From NCBI GenBank assembly GCA_030065095.1, contig JASJDP010000005.1, positions 161,947-225,946 of the forward strand: a stretch of DNA of 64,000 nucleotides. The letters are read 5' to 3'. The stretch is from Rhodobacter sp. (GTDB lineage: Bacteria; Pseudomonadota; Alphaproteobacteria; Rhodobacterales; Rhodobacteraceae). Shown in pieces: positions 34,928 to 42,843 of the stretch. The notes below the pieces were generated by a model. It saw nothing but the letters and a program-made list of their open reading frames with translations. It did not search any database and was not told the origin of the DNA. The first letter of the stretch is position 1. Each line of letters opens with the position of its first letter. A program made the translations under genes and the position numbers.

Positions 34928-35956
34928 TCACCCGACCGGCGCGTCCTCGCGCATCAGCCCTCCGGCCTTCAGTTCCGCCCAGACCTCTCCCGGGATCGCC
35001 GCACGCGAGGCCACCAGGTTCGACTCCATTTCCGCAACGCCCTGGCCGCCCGGGATCACCGAGACCGTGGTGGGATGCAGCAGCGGGAACTGAAACGCCG
35101 CATCGATCAACCGGACGCCATGCGCTTCGCACACGTTCTGGATCGCGGCAACCTTGTCGAGCACCTCTCGCGGCGCCGGTTCATAGTTGTAATAAGCCCC
35201 GTCCACCGGACCCGTGGCCAGTATCCCAGAATTATAGGGTCCGCCCGTCACGATCCCGATGCCGCGCGCTTCGCATAGCGGCAGAAAGCTGTCCATCGCC
35301 CCCTGCTCCAACAGCGTATAGCGCCCGGCCAGCAGGAAGATGTCGAAATCCCCCCGCTCGGTCAGCTGCTGCGCTACCTCCCACTCGTTGACACCCGCGC
35401 CGAAGGCCTTGATCACGCCGGCGTTCCGCATCTTCTCCAGCGCGTGATAGCCGCCGGCCATCAACTCATCGACCTTGGCGAAGACATTGGCGCGGCTGCC
35501 CTGGTTCGGCACGTCGATGTCATGCACGAACAGCATATCGATCCGGTCGACCCCCAGCCTCTCGAGTGAAAACTCCACCGATCGCATCACGCCGTCATAG
35601 GAGTAATCGTATTCCTCCTTGCGGTTCGGCACCTCGAACCACTTGCCGACGCCGTCGCGGTCGCCCGGGGCGCAAGCGTGCAACAGCCGCCCGACCTTCG
35701 TCGACAGCACATAGTCTTCGCGTGGCTTGTCGCGCAGGAACCGGTTCATCCGCGTCTCGCTCAGGCCAAAGCCATATAGCGGGGCCGTATCGTAATACCG
35801 CACCCCCGCGGCCCAGGCCTGTTCCAGAATGGCATGCGCCTCGTCGTCCGGAATCGCCCTGTAGAGGTTGCCCAGCGGCGCCGTCCCCATCCCGATCTCG
35901 GTAAAGGTCAGCCCGCCATTTCCCAGCCGGTCCCAATGTCTTGTCTTCAGTGCCAT
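34928..35956 (-). CDS. aldo/keto reductase, aldose dehydrogenase type
   Basis: The 342-residue NAD(P)-dependent oxidoreductase has the catalytic tetrad: Asp in RYYDTAPLYG, Tyr in APLYGFGLSE, Lys in LSTKVGRLL and His in LFVHDID. The Tyr-Lys order and length resemble L-fucose/D-threo-aldose 1-dehydrogenases and pyridoxal dehydrogenase. ATG 35956 is preceded by GGAGGGG; an open frame to 36055 overlaps the divergent promoter and is rejected. It probably makes the lactone that the downstream amidohydrolase opens. Divergent from the BtpA/M42 operon, 91 bp between starts. Confidence 0.9.
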   Translation of the reverse strand: MALKTRHWDRLGNGGLTFTEIGMGTAPLGNLYRAIPDDEAHAILEQAWAAGVRYYDTAPLYGFGLSETRMNRFLRDKPREDYVLSTKVGRLLHACAPGDRDGVGKWFEVPNRKEEYDYSYDGVMRSVEFSLERLGVDRIDMLFVHDIDVPNQGSRANVFAKVDELMAGGYHALEKMRNAGVIKAFGAGVNEWEVAQQLTERGDFDIFLLAGRYTLLEQGAMDSFLPLCEARGIGIVTGGPYNSGILATGPVDGAYYNYEPAPREVLDKVAAIQNVCEAHGVRLIDAAFQFPLLHPTTVSVIPGGQGVAEMESNLVASRAAIPGEVWAELKAGGLMREDAPVG

Positions 35957-36047
35957 CTGCCCCTCCGTGCCGCGCGCGCCCGGCCAGCCTAATATGTTTT
36001 TGCCTGTCGCGAAAACCCCGCTAGTCTGCGCAGAAGAAGGGGACGGG

Positions 36048-36857
36048 ATGAACAATTACCACCGCATCTTTGGCACGACAAAGCCGGTCATCGGAATGGT
36101 GCATCTCGCGGCCATGCCCGGCACACCGCTTTACGACCGGGACGGCGGGGTCGACGCCATGATCGCCGCCGCCCGCGCCGACCTGACCGCCCTGCAAACC
36201 GCAGGCTTCGACGCCGTCATGTTCGGCAACGAGAACGACCGGCCGTACGAATTCGCCGTCGACACCGCCACCACCGCCACCATGGCCTATGTCATCGGCC
36301 AGCTGCATGCCGACATCACCGTGCCATTCGGCGTCAACGTGCTTTGGGATCCGATGTCCACCATTGCGCTTGCTGCCGCCACCGGAGCCGCGTTTGCCCG
36401 CGAGATCTTTACCGGCACCTACGCCTCGGACATGGGGCCCTGGTCCCCCGATGCCGGCAAGGCGATGCGCTATCGCGACCGGCTTGGCCGGCCGGATCTT
36501 GCCCTGCTCTACAACATCTCCGCCGAATTCGCCGACAGCCTCGACCGGCGCCCGCTGCCGGACCGCGCGCGCTCGGCGGTGTTTTCATCGATCCCTGATG
36601 CCGTGCTGGTCTCTGGCGCGATCACCGGCGAGGCCGCTGCACTGTCCGACCTCGAGGCGGTCAAGGCCGTCCTGCCCGGCACCCCCGTTTTGGCGAATAC
36701 CGGCGTCAAGCACGACACCGTGGCGGATGTCCTGACTGTTGCCGACGGCTGCATCGTCGGATCGTCTTTGAAGGTGGACGGCGACACCTGGAAGGCCGTT
36801 GATCCCGACCGTGCCGCCGATTTCATGGCGCGGGCGCGTGCGGCAAGGAGCGGGTGA
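36048..36857 (+). CDS. BtpA/SgcQ family protein
   Basis: The 269-residue protein matches the BtpA family: it begins with KPVIGMVHLAAMPGTPLYDR and has GFDAVMFGNENDRPYEF, PFGVNVLWDP and GCIVGSSLKVDGDTW. BtpA was first linked to photosystem I stability in cyanobacteria, but in proteobacteria members such as SgcQ sit in sugar operons and have a TIM-barrel fold with an unknown reaction. ATG 36048 has GAAGGGGACGGG upstream; the longer frame to 35868 covers the divergent promoter. Its stop directly abuts the ATG of the M42 gene, repeating the sgcQ/sgcX partnership. Confidence 0.9.
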   Translation: MNNYHRIFGTTKPVIGMVHLAAMPGTPLYDRDGGVDAMIAAARADLTALQTAGFDAVMFGNENDRPYEFAVDTATTATMAYVIGQLHADITVPFGVNVLWDPMSTIALAAATGAAFAREIFTGTYASDMGPWSPDAGKAMRYRDRLGRPDLALLYNISAEFADSLDRRPLPDRARSAVFSSIPDAVLVSGAITGEAAALSDLEAVKAVLPGTPVLANTGVKHDTVADVLTVADGCIVGSSLKVDGDTWKAVDPDRAADFMARARAARSG

Positions 36858-37940
36858 ATGCGCAGCCGGATCAAACTGGACCTGACCGAACTCATGCGTC
36901 TGCCCGGTCTGTCCGGGCACGAAGACCGCGTGCGCCGCGCCATCGCCGCCAAGCTGTCCGCCGCCGGCGTCGACAGCCGCACGGATCGCCTTGGCAACCT
37001 GATCGCCAGCTTTGCCGGCACCGGCCCGGCCGTCATGCTGTTCACCCATATGGACCAGCTTGGCTTTGTCGTCCGCAAGATCGACGCTGACGGGCTTTCC
37101 CGTATCGAACGCCTTGGCGGCGTCCCGGAACGCGCGCTCGCCAGCCAGGCGGTTACCCTGGCCACGGCCAGGGGCGATATCCCCGGCATCATCGCCAACA
37201 AATCCCACCATGCCACATCGCCGGACGAGAAATACACCGTCCTTAAAACCCCGGACCTGTACGTCGACACTGGCCATCGGACGAAGGCCGAAGCGGAAGA
37301 GGCCGGCATCCGCATCGGAACCCCCGTCACCTATCACGCTCAGGTTCTCGACCTGGCCGGCGACCGCATCGCCGGCACGGCCATCGACGACCGTGCCGGA
37401 TGCGCCGTGCTGATCGAAATCGCCCGCGCGCTCGCCACCCGCCGCCGCGGCCCCCCGGTCCATCTGGTCTTCAGCGTGCAGGAGGAGTTCAACCTCCGCG
37501 GCGCCGTGGTCGCGGCCCAGGCGCTTCGGCCCGACATCGCCATCCAGCTCGACCTGATGCTTGCAACCGACACACCCGACATGGCCGAAAGGGGAGAGAT
37601 GCGCCTGGGCGGCGGGCCCGGCATGTCGCTTTACTCCTTCCATGGACGCGGCACGCTGAACGGGGTGATCCCGCACCCCGCCCTGGTGCAGCTTGTCGAG
37701 ACCACCGCCGCGCAAGAAGGGATCGACCTGCAGCGCAGCGCCCAGACCGGCATATTGACCGATCTCAGCTATGTGCAGTTGGTGGGCGAAGGCGTCGCCA
37801 GCCTCGATCTCGGCTTTGCCATGCGGTATTCGCATTCCAGTCTCGAGCTCTGCGATCTCAACGACCTGGAACAGCTCACCCAGCTCATCCTTGCCGCGCT
37901 GCCCAGGATCACCCCGGAGTTCGACCTGACCCGCAGGTGA
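36858..37940 (+). CDS. M42-family metallopeptidase/endoglucanase-like protein (SgcX-like)
   Basis: The 360-residue protein has the di-zinc M42 motifs: HMDQLGFVVRKI near residue 66, AIDDRAGCAVLIEI near 180, and the catalytic glutamate pair in SVQEEFNLRGA near 214. Members are aminopeptidases or, in sugar operons (SgcX, FrvX), proteins of unknown activity annotated as endoglucanases. It starts one base after the BtpA stop. The metal site appears intact, so a hydrolytic function on a sugar-amide or peptide-like bond is possible. Certainty high for family, low for role. Confidence 0.9.
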   Translation: MRSRIKLDLTELMRLPGLSGHEDRVRRAIAAKLSAAGVDSRTDRLGNLIASFAGTGPAVMLFTHMDQLGFVVRKIDADGLSRIERLGGVPERALASQAVTLATARGDIPGIIANKSHHATSPDEKYTVLKTPDLYVDTGHRTKAEAEEAGIRIGTPVTYHAQVLDLAGDRIAGTAIDDRAGCAVLIEIARALATRRRGPPVHLVFSVQEEFNLRGAVVAAQALRPDIAIQLDLMLATDTPDMAERGEMRLGGGPGMSLYSFHGRGTLNGVIPHPALVQLVETTAAQEGIDLQRSAQTGILTDLSYVQLVGEGVASLDLGFAMRYSHSSLELCDLNDLEQLTQLILAALPRITPEFDLTRR

Positions 37941-37951
37941 TCCGGACGGTC

Positions 37952-38020
37952 AAGGTCTTTCGAAAGACCTTGTACCAAGCGATTTCGAAGCCGCGTCGAC
38001 AAGCCGCTTCGGAGCGGCTT
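37952..38020. promoter_or_regulatory. two perfect palindromes between M42 and FGGY genes
   Basis: AAGGTCTTTC at 37952-37961 is followed at once by its reverse complement GAAAGACCTT (to 37971), a perfect 20 bp palindrome. AAGCCGCT (38001-38008), loop TCGG, AGCGGCTT (38013-38020) forms an 8 bp stem-loop. The gap 37941-38101 is inside what would otherwise be one operon, so these may act as an operator, an mRNA processing signal or a partial terminator for the upstream pair. Confidence 0.55.
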
Positions 38021-38101
38021 GAACCAGTGCGTGCATTGGGGCTTGCCCGGCGCTGCCCTCTGCGACCAATCTGGCCAAAATACCGCAAAGGATTGCGCAC
38101 C

Positions 38102-39586
38102 ATGCCCTATACCCTCGGCCTCGACATCGGCACCTTCGAATCCAAGGGCGTTCTTGTGGACGACCGGGGCAGGATCGCCGCCCTGGCAACCGCCCCACAC
38201 GAGATGCTGGTGCCGCAGCCCGGCTGGGCCGAACATCGCCCCGATCAGGACTGGTGGGGCGATTTCGTCGCCATCACGCGGAAACTGCTTGCGGAAACCC
38301 AAATCGATCCGGCCGAGATCAAGGCCGTCGCGACCTCTGCCATCGGCCCCTGTATGGTGCCCGTCGATGCCGCGGGCACCCCCCTGATGAATGGTGTCCT
38401 TTACGGCGTCGACACCCGCGCCAGCGAGGAAATCGACCAGCTCAATGCCGCCATCGGCCCCGAAACCATCCTGGAGTGTTGCGGCAACGCGCTCACCTCG
38501 CAGGCGGTCGGCCCCAAGATCCTCTGGCTCAGGAACAAGCGCCCCGATCTCTTCGCCCGCACCGAAAAGATCCTCACCTCGACCAGTTACCTCGTTTGGA
38601 AGCTCACCGGCCGTTACGTCATCGACCACTACACCGCGGCCAATTTCGCCCCGCTCTATGATGCCGGCACCTGCAGCTGGACCGACGCCCTGACCAAAGA
38701 CATCCTGCCCCTCGACAAACTGCCGACCCTGCTCTGGTCCACCGATATCGCCGGTCACATCCACGCCGATGCTGCCCGGGAAACCGGCCTCGCCCAGGGA
38801 ACGCCTGTGACCTGCGGCACCATCGACGCGGCTGCCGAGGCCGTCTCGGTCGGGCTGCAGGCGGCCGGCGACATGATGATGATGTACGGCTCTACCATCT
38901 TCATCATCACGCTGACCGATACCCGCGTGCGCGATCCGCGCCTCTGGTACGCGCCCTGGCTCTTCCGGGGCCAGCACGCCTCGATGGCCGGTCTTGCCAC
39001 CTCGGGCACGCTGACCCATTGGTTCCGTGACCGGTTCGCCGCCGAGCTTCGGCGGGACGAGGCCTTTCCCGCTCTCGCTGCCGAGGCCGCCGAAAGCCCG
39101 CCGGGCGCGAACGGCCTGCTCTTTCTTCCCTATTTCAGCGGGGAACGGACCCCGATTCACGACCCGCAGGCCAAGGGCGCGGTCTTTGGCCTCAACCTCA
39201 CGCATACCCGCGGCGATATCTACCGCGCGCTCATCGAGGGGATCGCATATGGCACCAACCATGTCATCGAAACGTTTGCCGAAGTGGACCAGCGCCCGAC
39301 CCGGTTGCTGGCTGTAGGCGGCGGCACCAAAAACCGCCTCTGGCTACAGGCGACCAGCGATATTTCGGGTATCGACCAGATCGTCTGCGAAAAGACCACC
39401 GGCGCCTCGTATGGCGATGCCTTCCTGGCGGCGCAGGCCATCGGCATGGCAAAGCCGAAAGACATCCTTGACTGGAATCCCGTCGCCGAGAGCGTCCCCG
39501 CCCGGCCCAACGACGCCTATGCCAAGCAGTACTGCCTGTTTGGCCGTCTCTACGAACAGACTAAGGATATTGCGCACGAGCTATGA
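38102..39586 (+). CDS. FGGY-family carbohydrate kinase
   Basis: The 494-residue kinase uses ATP to phosphorylate a sugar. It opens with the phosphate-1 motif YTLGLDIGTFESKGVLVDDRG-like segment, has the central GTIDAAAEAVSVGL and YGSTIFIITL blocks, and the adenosine motif LAVGGGTKNRLWLQATSDI near residue 405. The overall look is closest to xylulose/erythritol/L-fuculose-type kinases of uncertain specificity. ATG 38102 follows AAGGATTGCGCACC; the frame upstream overlaps the palindromes and the M42 gene. Coupled by ATGA overlap to the SIS-domain gene. Confidence 0.92.
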   Translation: MPYTLGLDIGTFESKGVLVDDRGRIAALATAPHEMLVPQPGWAEHRPDQDWWGDFVAITRKLLAETQIDPAEIKAVATSAIGPCMVPVDAAGTPLMNGVLYGVDTRASEEIDQLNAAIGPETILECCGNALTSQAVGPKILWLRNKRPDLFARTEKILTSTSYLVWKLTGRYVIDHYTAANFAPLYDAGTCSWTDALTKDILPLDKLPTLLWSTDIAGHIHADAARETGLAQGTPVTCGTIDAAAEAVSVGLQAAGDMMMMYGSTIFIITLTDTRVRDPRLWYAPWLFRGQHASMAGLATSGTLTHWFRDRFAAELRRDEAFPALAAEAAESPPGANGLLFLPYFSGERTPIHDPQAKGAVFGLNLTHTRGDIYRALIEGIAYGTNHVIETFAEVDQRPTRLLAVGGGTKNRLWLQATSDISGIDQIVCEKTTGASYGDAFLAAQAIGMAKPKDILDWNPVAESVPARPNDAYAKQYCLFGRLYEQTKDIAHEL

Positions 39587-40134
39587 AAGACAGTTACCTG
39601 AATGCCTGCGCCGAAATCGCGGCCGTCGCCGATGCTCTCGACCTCGCCCAGGTCGAGACCGCCTGCCGCCTCATCGGCAATTCCGGGAAAATCGTCCTTT
39701 TTGGCTGCGGCCGTGAGGGCCTGCAGGTCCAGGGGCTCGCCATGCGTCTGCACCACCTTGGACTGGACGCCACGATGCAAGGCGCGATGAACACCCCACC
39801 ACTCGGTCCCGGCGACCTTTTCCTCACTTCCGCCGGCCCTGGCGAGCTTTCCACCGTCACGGCACTGATGCAGACGGCCAAGGGCGCCGGGGCCGACATC
39901 CTGTTTCTCACGGCACGCCCAGACACCCCCAGCGCCGCGCTCGCCGACCACATCCTGTCAGTCCCCGCACAAACGATGGCGACCGACCGATCCGCACCAA
40001 GCTCCACCCTGCCCATGGGGTCGCTCTACGAGGGGGCACTGTTCGTTCTGTTCGAGGTCATGGTCCGGCGTCTGGCGGTTCTGCTTGCCGAAACGCCCGA
40101 AACGATGCGCGCGCGCCATACGAATATGGAATGA
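39583..40134 (+). CDS. SIS-domain sugar phosphate isomerase-like protein
   Basis: A 183-residue single SIS domain. GKIVLFGCGREGLQVQGLAMRLHHLG near residue 35 and DLFLTSAGPGELSTVTALM near 77 are the phosphosugar-binding segments, and the size matches 6-phospho-3-hexuloisomerase (HxlB). In this operon it would act on the product of the FGGY kinase, with which it overlaps by 4 bp. No hexulose-6-phosphate synthase is seen nearby, so a formaldehyde-fixation role is not supported. Confidence 0.85.
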   Translation: MKDSYLNACAEIAAVADALDLAQVETACRLIGNSGKIVLFGCGREGLQVQGLAMRLHHLGLDATMQGAMNTPPLGPGDLFLTSAGPGELSTVTALMQTAKGAGADILFLTARPDTPSAALADHILSVPAQTMATDRSAPSSTLPMGSLYEGALFVLFEVMVRRLAVLLAETPETMRARHTNME

Positions 40135-40183
40135 TTCACTCCAACCTTGATGTACGCAATCAGAACAATGTGATACGGTTTAG

Positions 40184-40213
40184 ATTGCCTGGACGCGAAT
40201 TTCACCAGGCAAT
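40184..40213 (+). promoter_or_regulatory. inverted repeat in AT-rich leader of the 40247 gene
   Basis: ATTGCCTGG (40184-40192) is repeated inverted as CCAGGCAAT (40205-40213) with a 12-base spacer. It lies 34 bp before the ribosome site TAAGGAG of the next gene, in a locally AT-rich gap 40135-40246. It fits an operator or a 5' leader hairpin; no T-run follows, so it is a poor terminator for the SIS gene. Confidence 0.5.
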
Positions 40214-40246
40214 CGGTATTGCTCAGAGTTTTAAGGAGAGATTTCA

Positions 40247-40600
40247 GTGGCTGATGAATCGACCCCCATTTCATGTAAAAACACCGAGACCCGGGATTGG
40301 TACGCTTGGATCGACACCATGCCTCCGGGTCCGAACATGCTCTATGTCGTCGGTGAAGCCTGGGCGCCGAACCCCGGTGTCGAGGGCTTTCTCGTCCCGT
40401 CGAATCCACAGGGCATCAACCCGCGCATCCTGTTGCTCGATATCCATTTTTACCAACGGCCCGGAATCTGGCCGCAGGTGATGACCTGGATCCCCGTCCG
40501 CTACCAACGCCCGGTCAGCGGCCCCAAGGCCTATTCCGACGTCACGATCCTGTGCGAAGGCGACCCGATCGCCCAGATTCCGGTGGAAATTGCCAGCTAA
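40247..40600 (+). CDS. hypothetical protein, 117 residues
   Basis: The gene starts with GTG at 40247 behind a strong ribosome site (TAAGGAG, 7-8 bp spacing). The product is soluble, tryptophan- and proline-rich (WYAWIDTMPPGPNMLYVVGE, YQRPGIWPQVMTWIPVRYQR) and beta-strand-like; I recognise no family. It has no signal or membrane segment. Its own leader is AT-rich with an inverted repeat, so it may be separately controlled from the FGGY-SIS operon, from which it is 112 bp away. It converges on the MalG-type permease gene, 15 bp away. Confidence 0.7.
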   Translation: MADESTPISCKNTETRDWYAWIDTMPPGPNMLYVVGEAWAPNPGVEGFLVPSNPQGINPRILLLDIHFYQRPGIWPQVMTWIPVRYQRPVSGPKAYSDVTILCEGDPIAQIPVEIAS

Positions 40601-40615
40601 GCCAATCGAGCGCGC

Positions 40616-41545
40616 CTACTTCACCGCCCCCGACGCCATCCCCTTGATGATATAGCGCTCCAGCACGATCCCGATGACGATCAGCGGGATGATGGCGCTG
40701 GCGCTCAGCGCCGCCATCGACCACCAGTTGATACCCTGGCTCCCTGTCTGCGACGCCACCATCACCGGTAAGGTCTTGGCATCGGTCGAGGTCAGCAAAG
40801 CGGCAAAGAAATACTCGTTCCAGGTCAGCACCAGCGACAGGATGAACGCCGCCACCATACCCGGCAGGGCAATCGGCAGGATGATCGTCAGGAACGCGCC
40901 CCAGACCGACAGCCCATCGACCAGCGCCGCCTCTTCCAACTCGACCGGGATCGACCGGAACTGGTCCTGCATGATCCAGATCACGATCGGCAGCACCGTC
41001 AGCGTATAAAGCAGGATCAGCCCGATCCGCGTGTCGAGCAGCGCCAGCTCCTTGTAAAGCACGAGAAACGGCAGCGCCAGAACCACCGGCGGCAGGATCA
41101 GCTGGCTGAGGAAGAAGAACGAGATATCCGGGTTGCGCATGAATCCGAACCGGTAGCGGAACCGCGACAGCCCATAGGCCGCCATCGACCCCAGGATCAC
41201 CGCCAGCGCCGAGGATGACACTGCCGTGATCGCCGAATTCATGAACCGCTTCAGAAACTCCGCCCGCACCGTCGACTCGGTCCCGATGGTGTCCGGCGAC
41301 AGGCCCAGCGACTTCCATCCCCGCCACTGCGGCACGTAATCGACCCAGGGGATCATGTTACCTTTCATCACGTCGGGGGCCAGCTTGAACGAGGTGGTGA
41401 TTGTCCAGTAGATCGGGAACAGGCAGACGACGGTCCAGAAGATCAGGATGCCGTAAATCACCACACGTCCCGTGAACCATTTGGCCTTGTGGGCCAGGTC
41501 CGCCTCGCTGTCGCGGAAGATCTGGGTCGAGGTTACCTCTGCCAC
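40616..41545 (-). CDS. sugar ABC transporter permease (MalG/CUT1 type)
   Basis: A 309-residue inner-membrane protein with about six helices, the first at residues 27-47. The coupling loop EEAALVDGLSVWGAFLTIILP near residue 205 is the CUT1 EAA motif. It is 1 bp downstream of its partner permease and must form the other half of a sugar channel. The operon as seen lacks both a periplasmic binding protein and an ATPase, which either lie elsewhere or have been lost. Confidence 0.92.
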   Translation of the reverse strand: MAEVTSTQIFRDSEADLAHKAKWFTGRVVIYGILIFWTVVCLFPIYWTITTSFKLAPDVMKGNMIPWVDYVPQWRGWKSLGLSPDTIGTESTVRAEFLKRFMNSAITAVSSSALAVILGSMAAYGLSRFRYRFGFMRNPDISFFFLSQLILPPVVLALPFLVLYKELALLDTRIGLILLYTLTVLPIVIWIMQDQFRSIPVELEEAALVDGLSVWGAFLTIILPIALPGMVAAFILSLVLTWNEYFFAALLTSTDAKTLPVMVASQTGSQGINWWSMAALSASAIIPLIVIGIVLERYIIKGMASGAVK

Positions 41546-41546
41546 G

Positions 41547-42653
41547 TCAGTACCTCGGGTTCATCCATCGGTCGACCGCCTTCATGAACACCGTGATCGC
41601 GATGACGATCAGCACCAGATAGACGATGGCCAGCAGTGTGCCGTAGCCCACGTTCGACCGGTCCCGGTATTCGCGGAAGATGAACGAGGTCACCGAATCC
41701 GTCGCCCCGCCCGGCCCGCCGGCAGTGACATTGATGATGATATCGGCGAGCTTCAGCTTGAAGATGATGCGGATCAGGATCGCCGTGATCGACACGGGCA
41801 GCATCAGCGGAAAGGTCACCTCCCAGAACGACCGCCACTTGCCCGCGCCGTCGACCTCGGCCGCCTCGTTCAGTTCTCGCGGAATGGCCTGAAGCCCGGC
41901 CAAGAGCATGATCATCATGAAGGGGATAAAGGTCCAGGCATCCATCGCCATGATCATGAACCGCGCCACCTCCGGAGAACCGAAAAACGACGGGCTTTCC
42001 CACCCCAGCCAGCGCGCCAGCCGCGCCAGCGGTCCGAACCGGATCTCCAGCATCGACTTGCCGACCATCCAGCTGACCGCCACCGGCGACAGCATCAGGG
42101 GCATCAAAAACGCCACCCGGAAAAACTTCCGCGCCCGGATCTCGCTTGCCAGGATCAGCGCCAGCCCAAAGGCGATGGCGTATTCCACAAGGATCGCCGC
42201 AGTATAATACACCATGTTTTTCAGGGCGTTCCAGTAAAACGGATCGCCCCACATCTGCCGGACATTGTCCCAGCCGTTGAACTGCCGCCCTTCGGGCGAG
42301 GCCAGGTTCCAATCCGAAAACGCGATCCCCAAGGCAAAGATCAGCGGAAAGATCACCATCGCGATCACGAACAGCACCGCTGGCAGGATGAACAGTGTCC
42401 GCTTGCCCTGCTCGCCGCGCTGCACCACCTGCGCGACGCCAAGGCAGATGCCGAAGAACAGATAGGCATACAGCACCGGCCGCCAATTCGGCGCGTCCAG
42501 CCCGATCGTCCCCTGCTTGGCGATCCAGACCACAAGGAAGCTGATCGCCACGATCCCCGCCGACCCCCAAACCAGCACACGCCCCAGCGCCGCCCGGCGG
42601 GGGGAAATCTCGTCATCGGTCACGACATGCAGCAGATCGCCTTCCTCGGCCAT
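41547..42653 (-). CDS. sugar ABC transporter permease (MalF/CUT1 type)
   Basis: The 368-residue permease begins with a cytoplasmic stretch of ~30 residues, a pair of helices near residues 35-50 and 65-75, another at 92-112, then the conserved permease core from about 160. The coupling loop NEAAEVDGAGKWRSFWEVTFP near residue 260 is clear. It is the first gene of a two-gene minus-strand unit with the MalG type permease. Its promoter side is the hairpin-rich gap 42654-42843 shared with the NHL gene. Confidence 0.92.
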   Translation of the reverse strand: MAEEGDLLHVVTDDEISPRRAALGRVLVWGSAGIVAISFLVVWIAKQGTIGLDAPNWRPVLYAYLFFGICLGVAQVVQRGEQGKRTLFILPAVLFVIAMVIFPLIFALGIAFSDWNLASPEGRQFNGWDNVRQMWGDPFYWNALKNMVYYTAAILVEYAIAFGLALILASEIRARKFFRVAFLMPLMLSPVAVSWMVGKSMLEIRFGPLARLARWLGWESPSFFGSPEVARFMIMAMDAWTFIPFMMIMLLAGLQAIPRELNEAAEVDGAGKWRSFWEVTFPLMLPVSITAILIRIIFKLKLADIIINVTAGGPGGATDSVTSFIFREYRDRSNVGYGTLLAIVYLVLIVIAITVFMKAVDRWMNPRY

Positions 42654-42770
42654 GGCGGTGATGTTAGCGGCGGACCTCCGCCCTGTTAAGCCGCTAAATC
42701 CGCAAGCCGCGGGGTCACGAAACCTTTCCTTGCCCGGTTCCTTGATCTTGGTTCAAATACGCCGGGGAGC

Positions 42771-42814
42771 GCGAGGGGCAGCGCCCCCTCGCCCCGGGCG
42801 ACGCGCTTTGCGCG
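42771..42814. repeat. two GC-rich hairpins in divergent intergenic gap
   Basis: GCGAGGGG (42771-42778) pairs with CCCCTCGC (42785-42792) across a 6-base loop. CGCGC (42802-42806) pairs with GCGCG (42810-42814) across TTT. They sit between the divergent MalF-type permease and NHL-repeat genes and look like a small palindromic element of the REP kind rather than a terminator, since no transcript should end here. Confidence 0.5.
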
Positions 42815-42843
42815 ACGCAACCCTAGCCCCGAAAGGCCGCCCG

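Noticed and set aside
39583..40134. Ribulose monophosphate pathway (HxlB) reading of the SIS gene
   Set aside because: No hexulose-6-phosphate synthase nearby and the operon encodes an FGGY kinase; size similarity alone is not enough.
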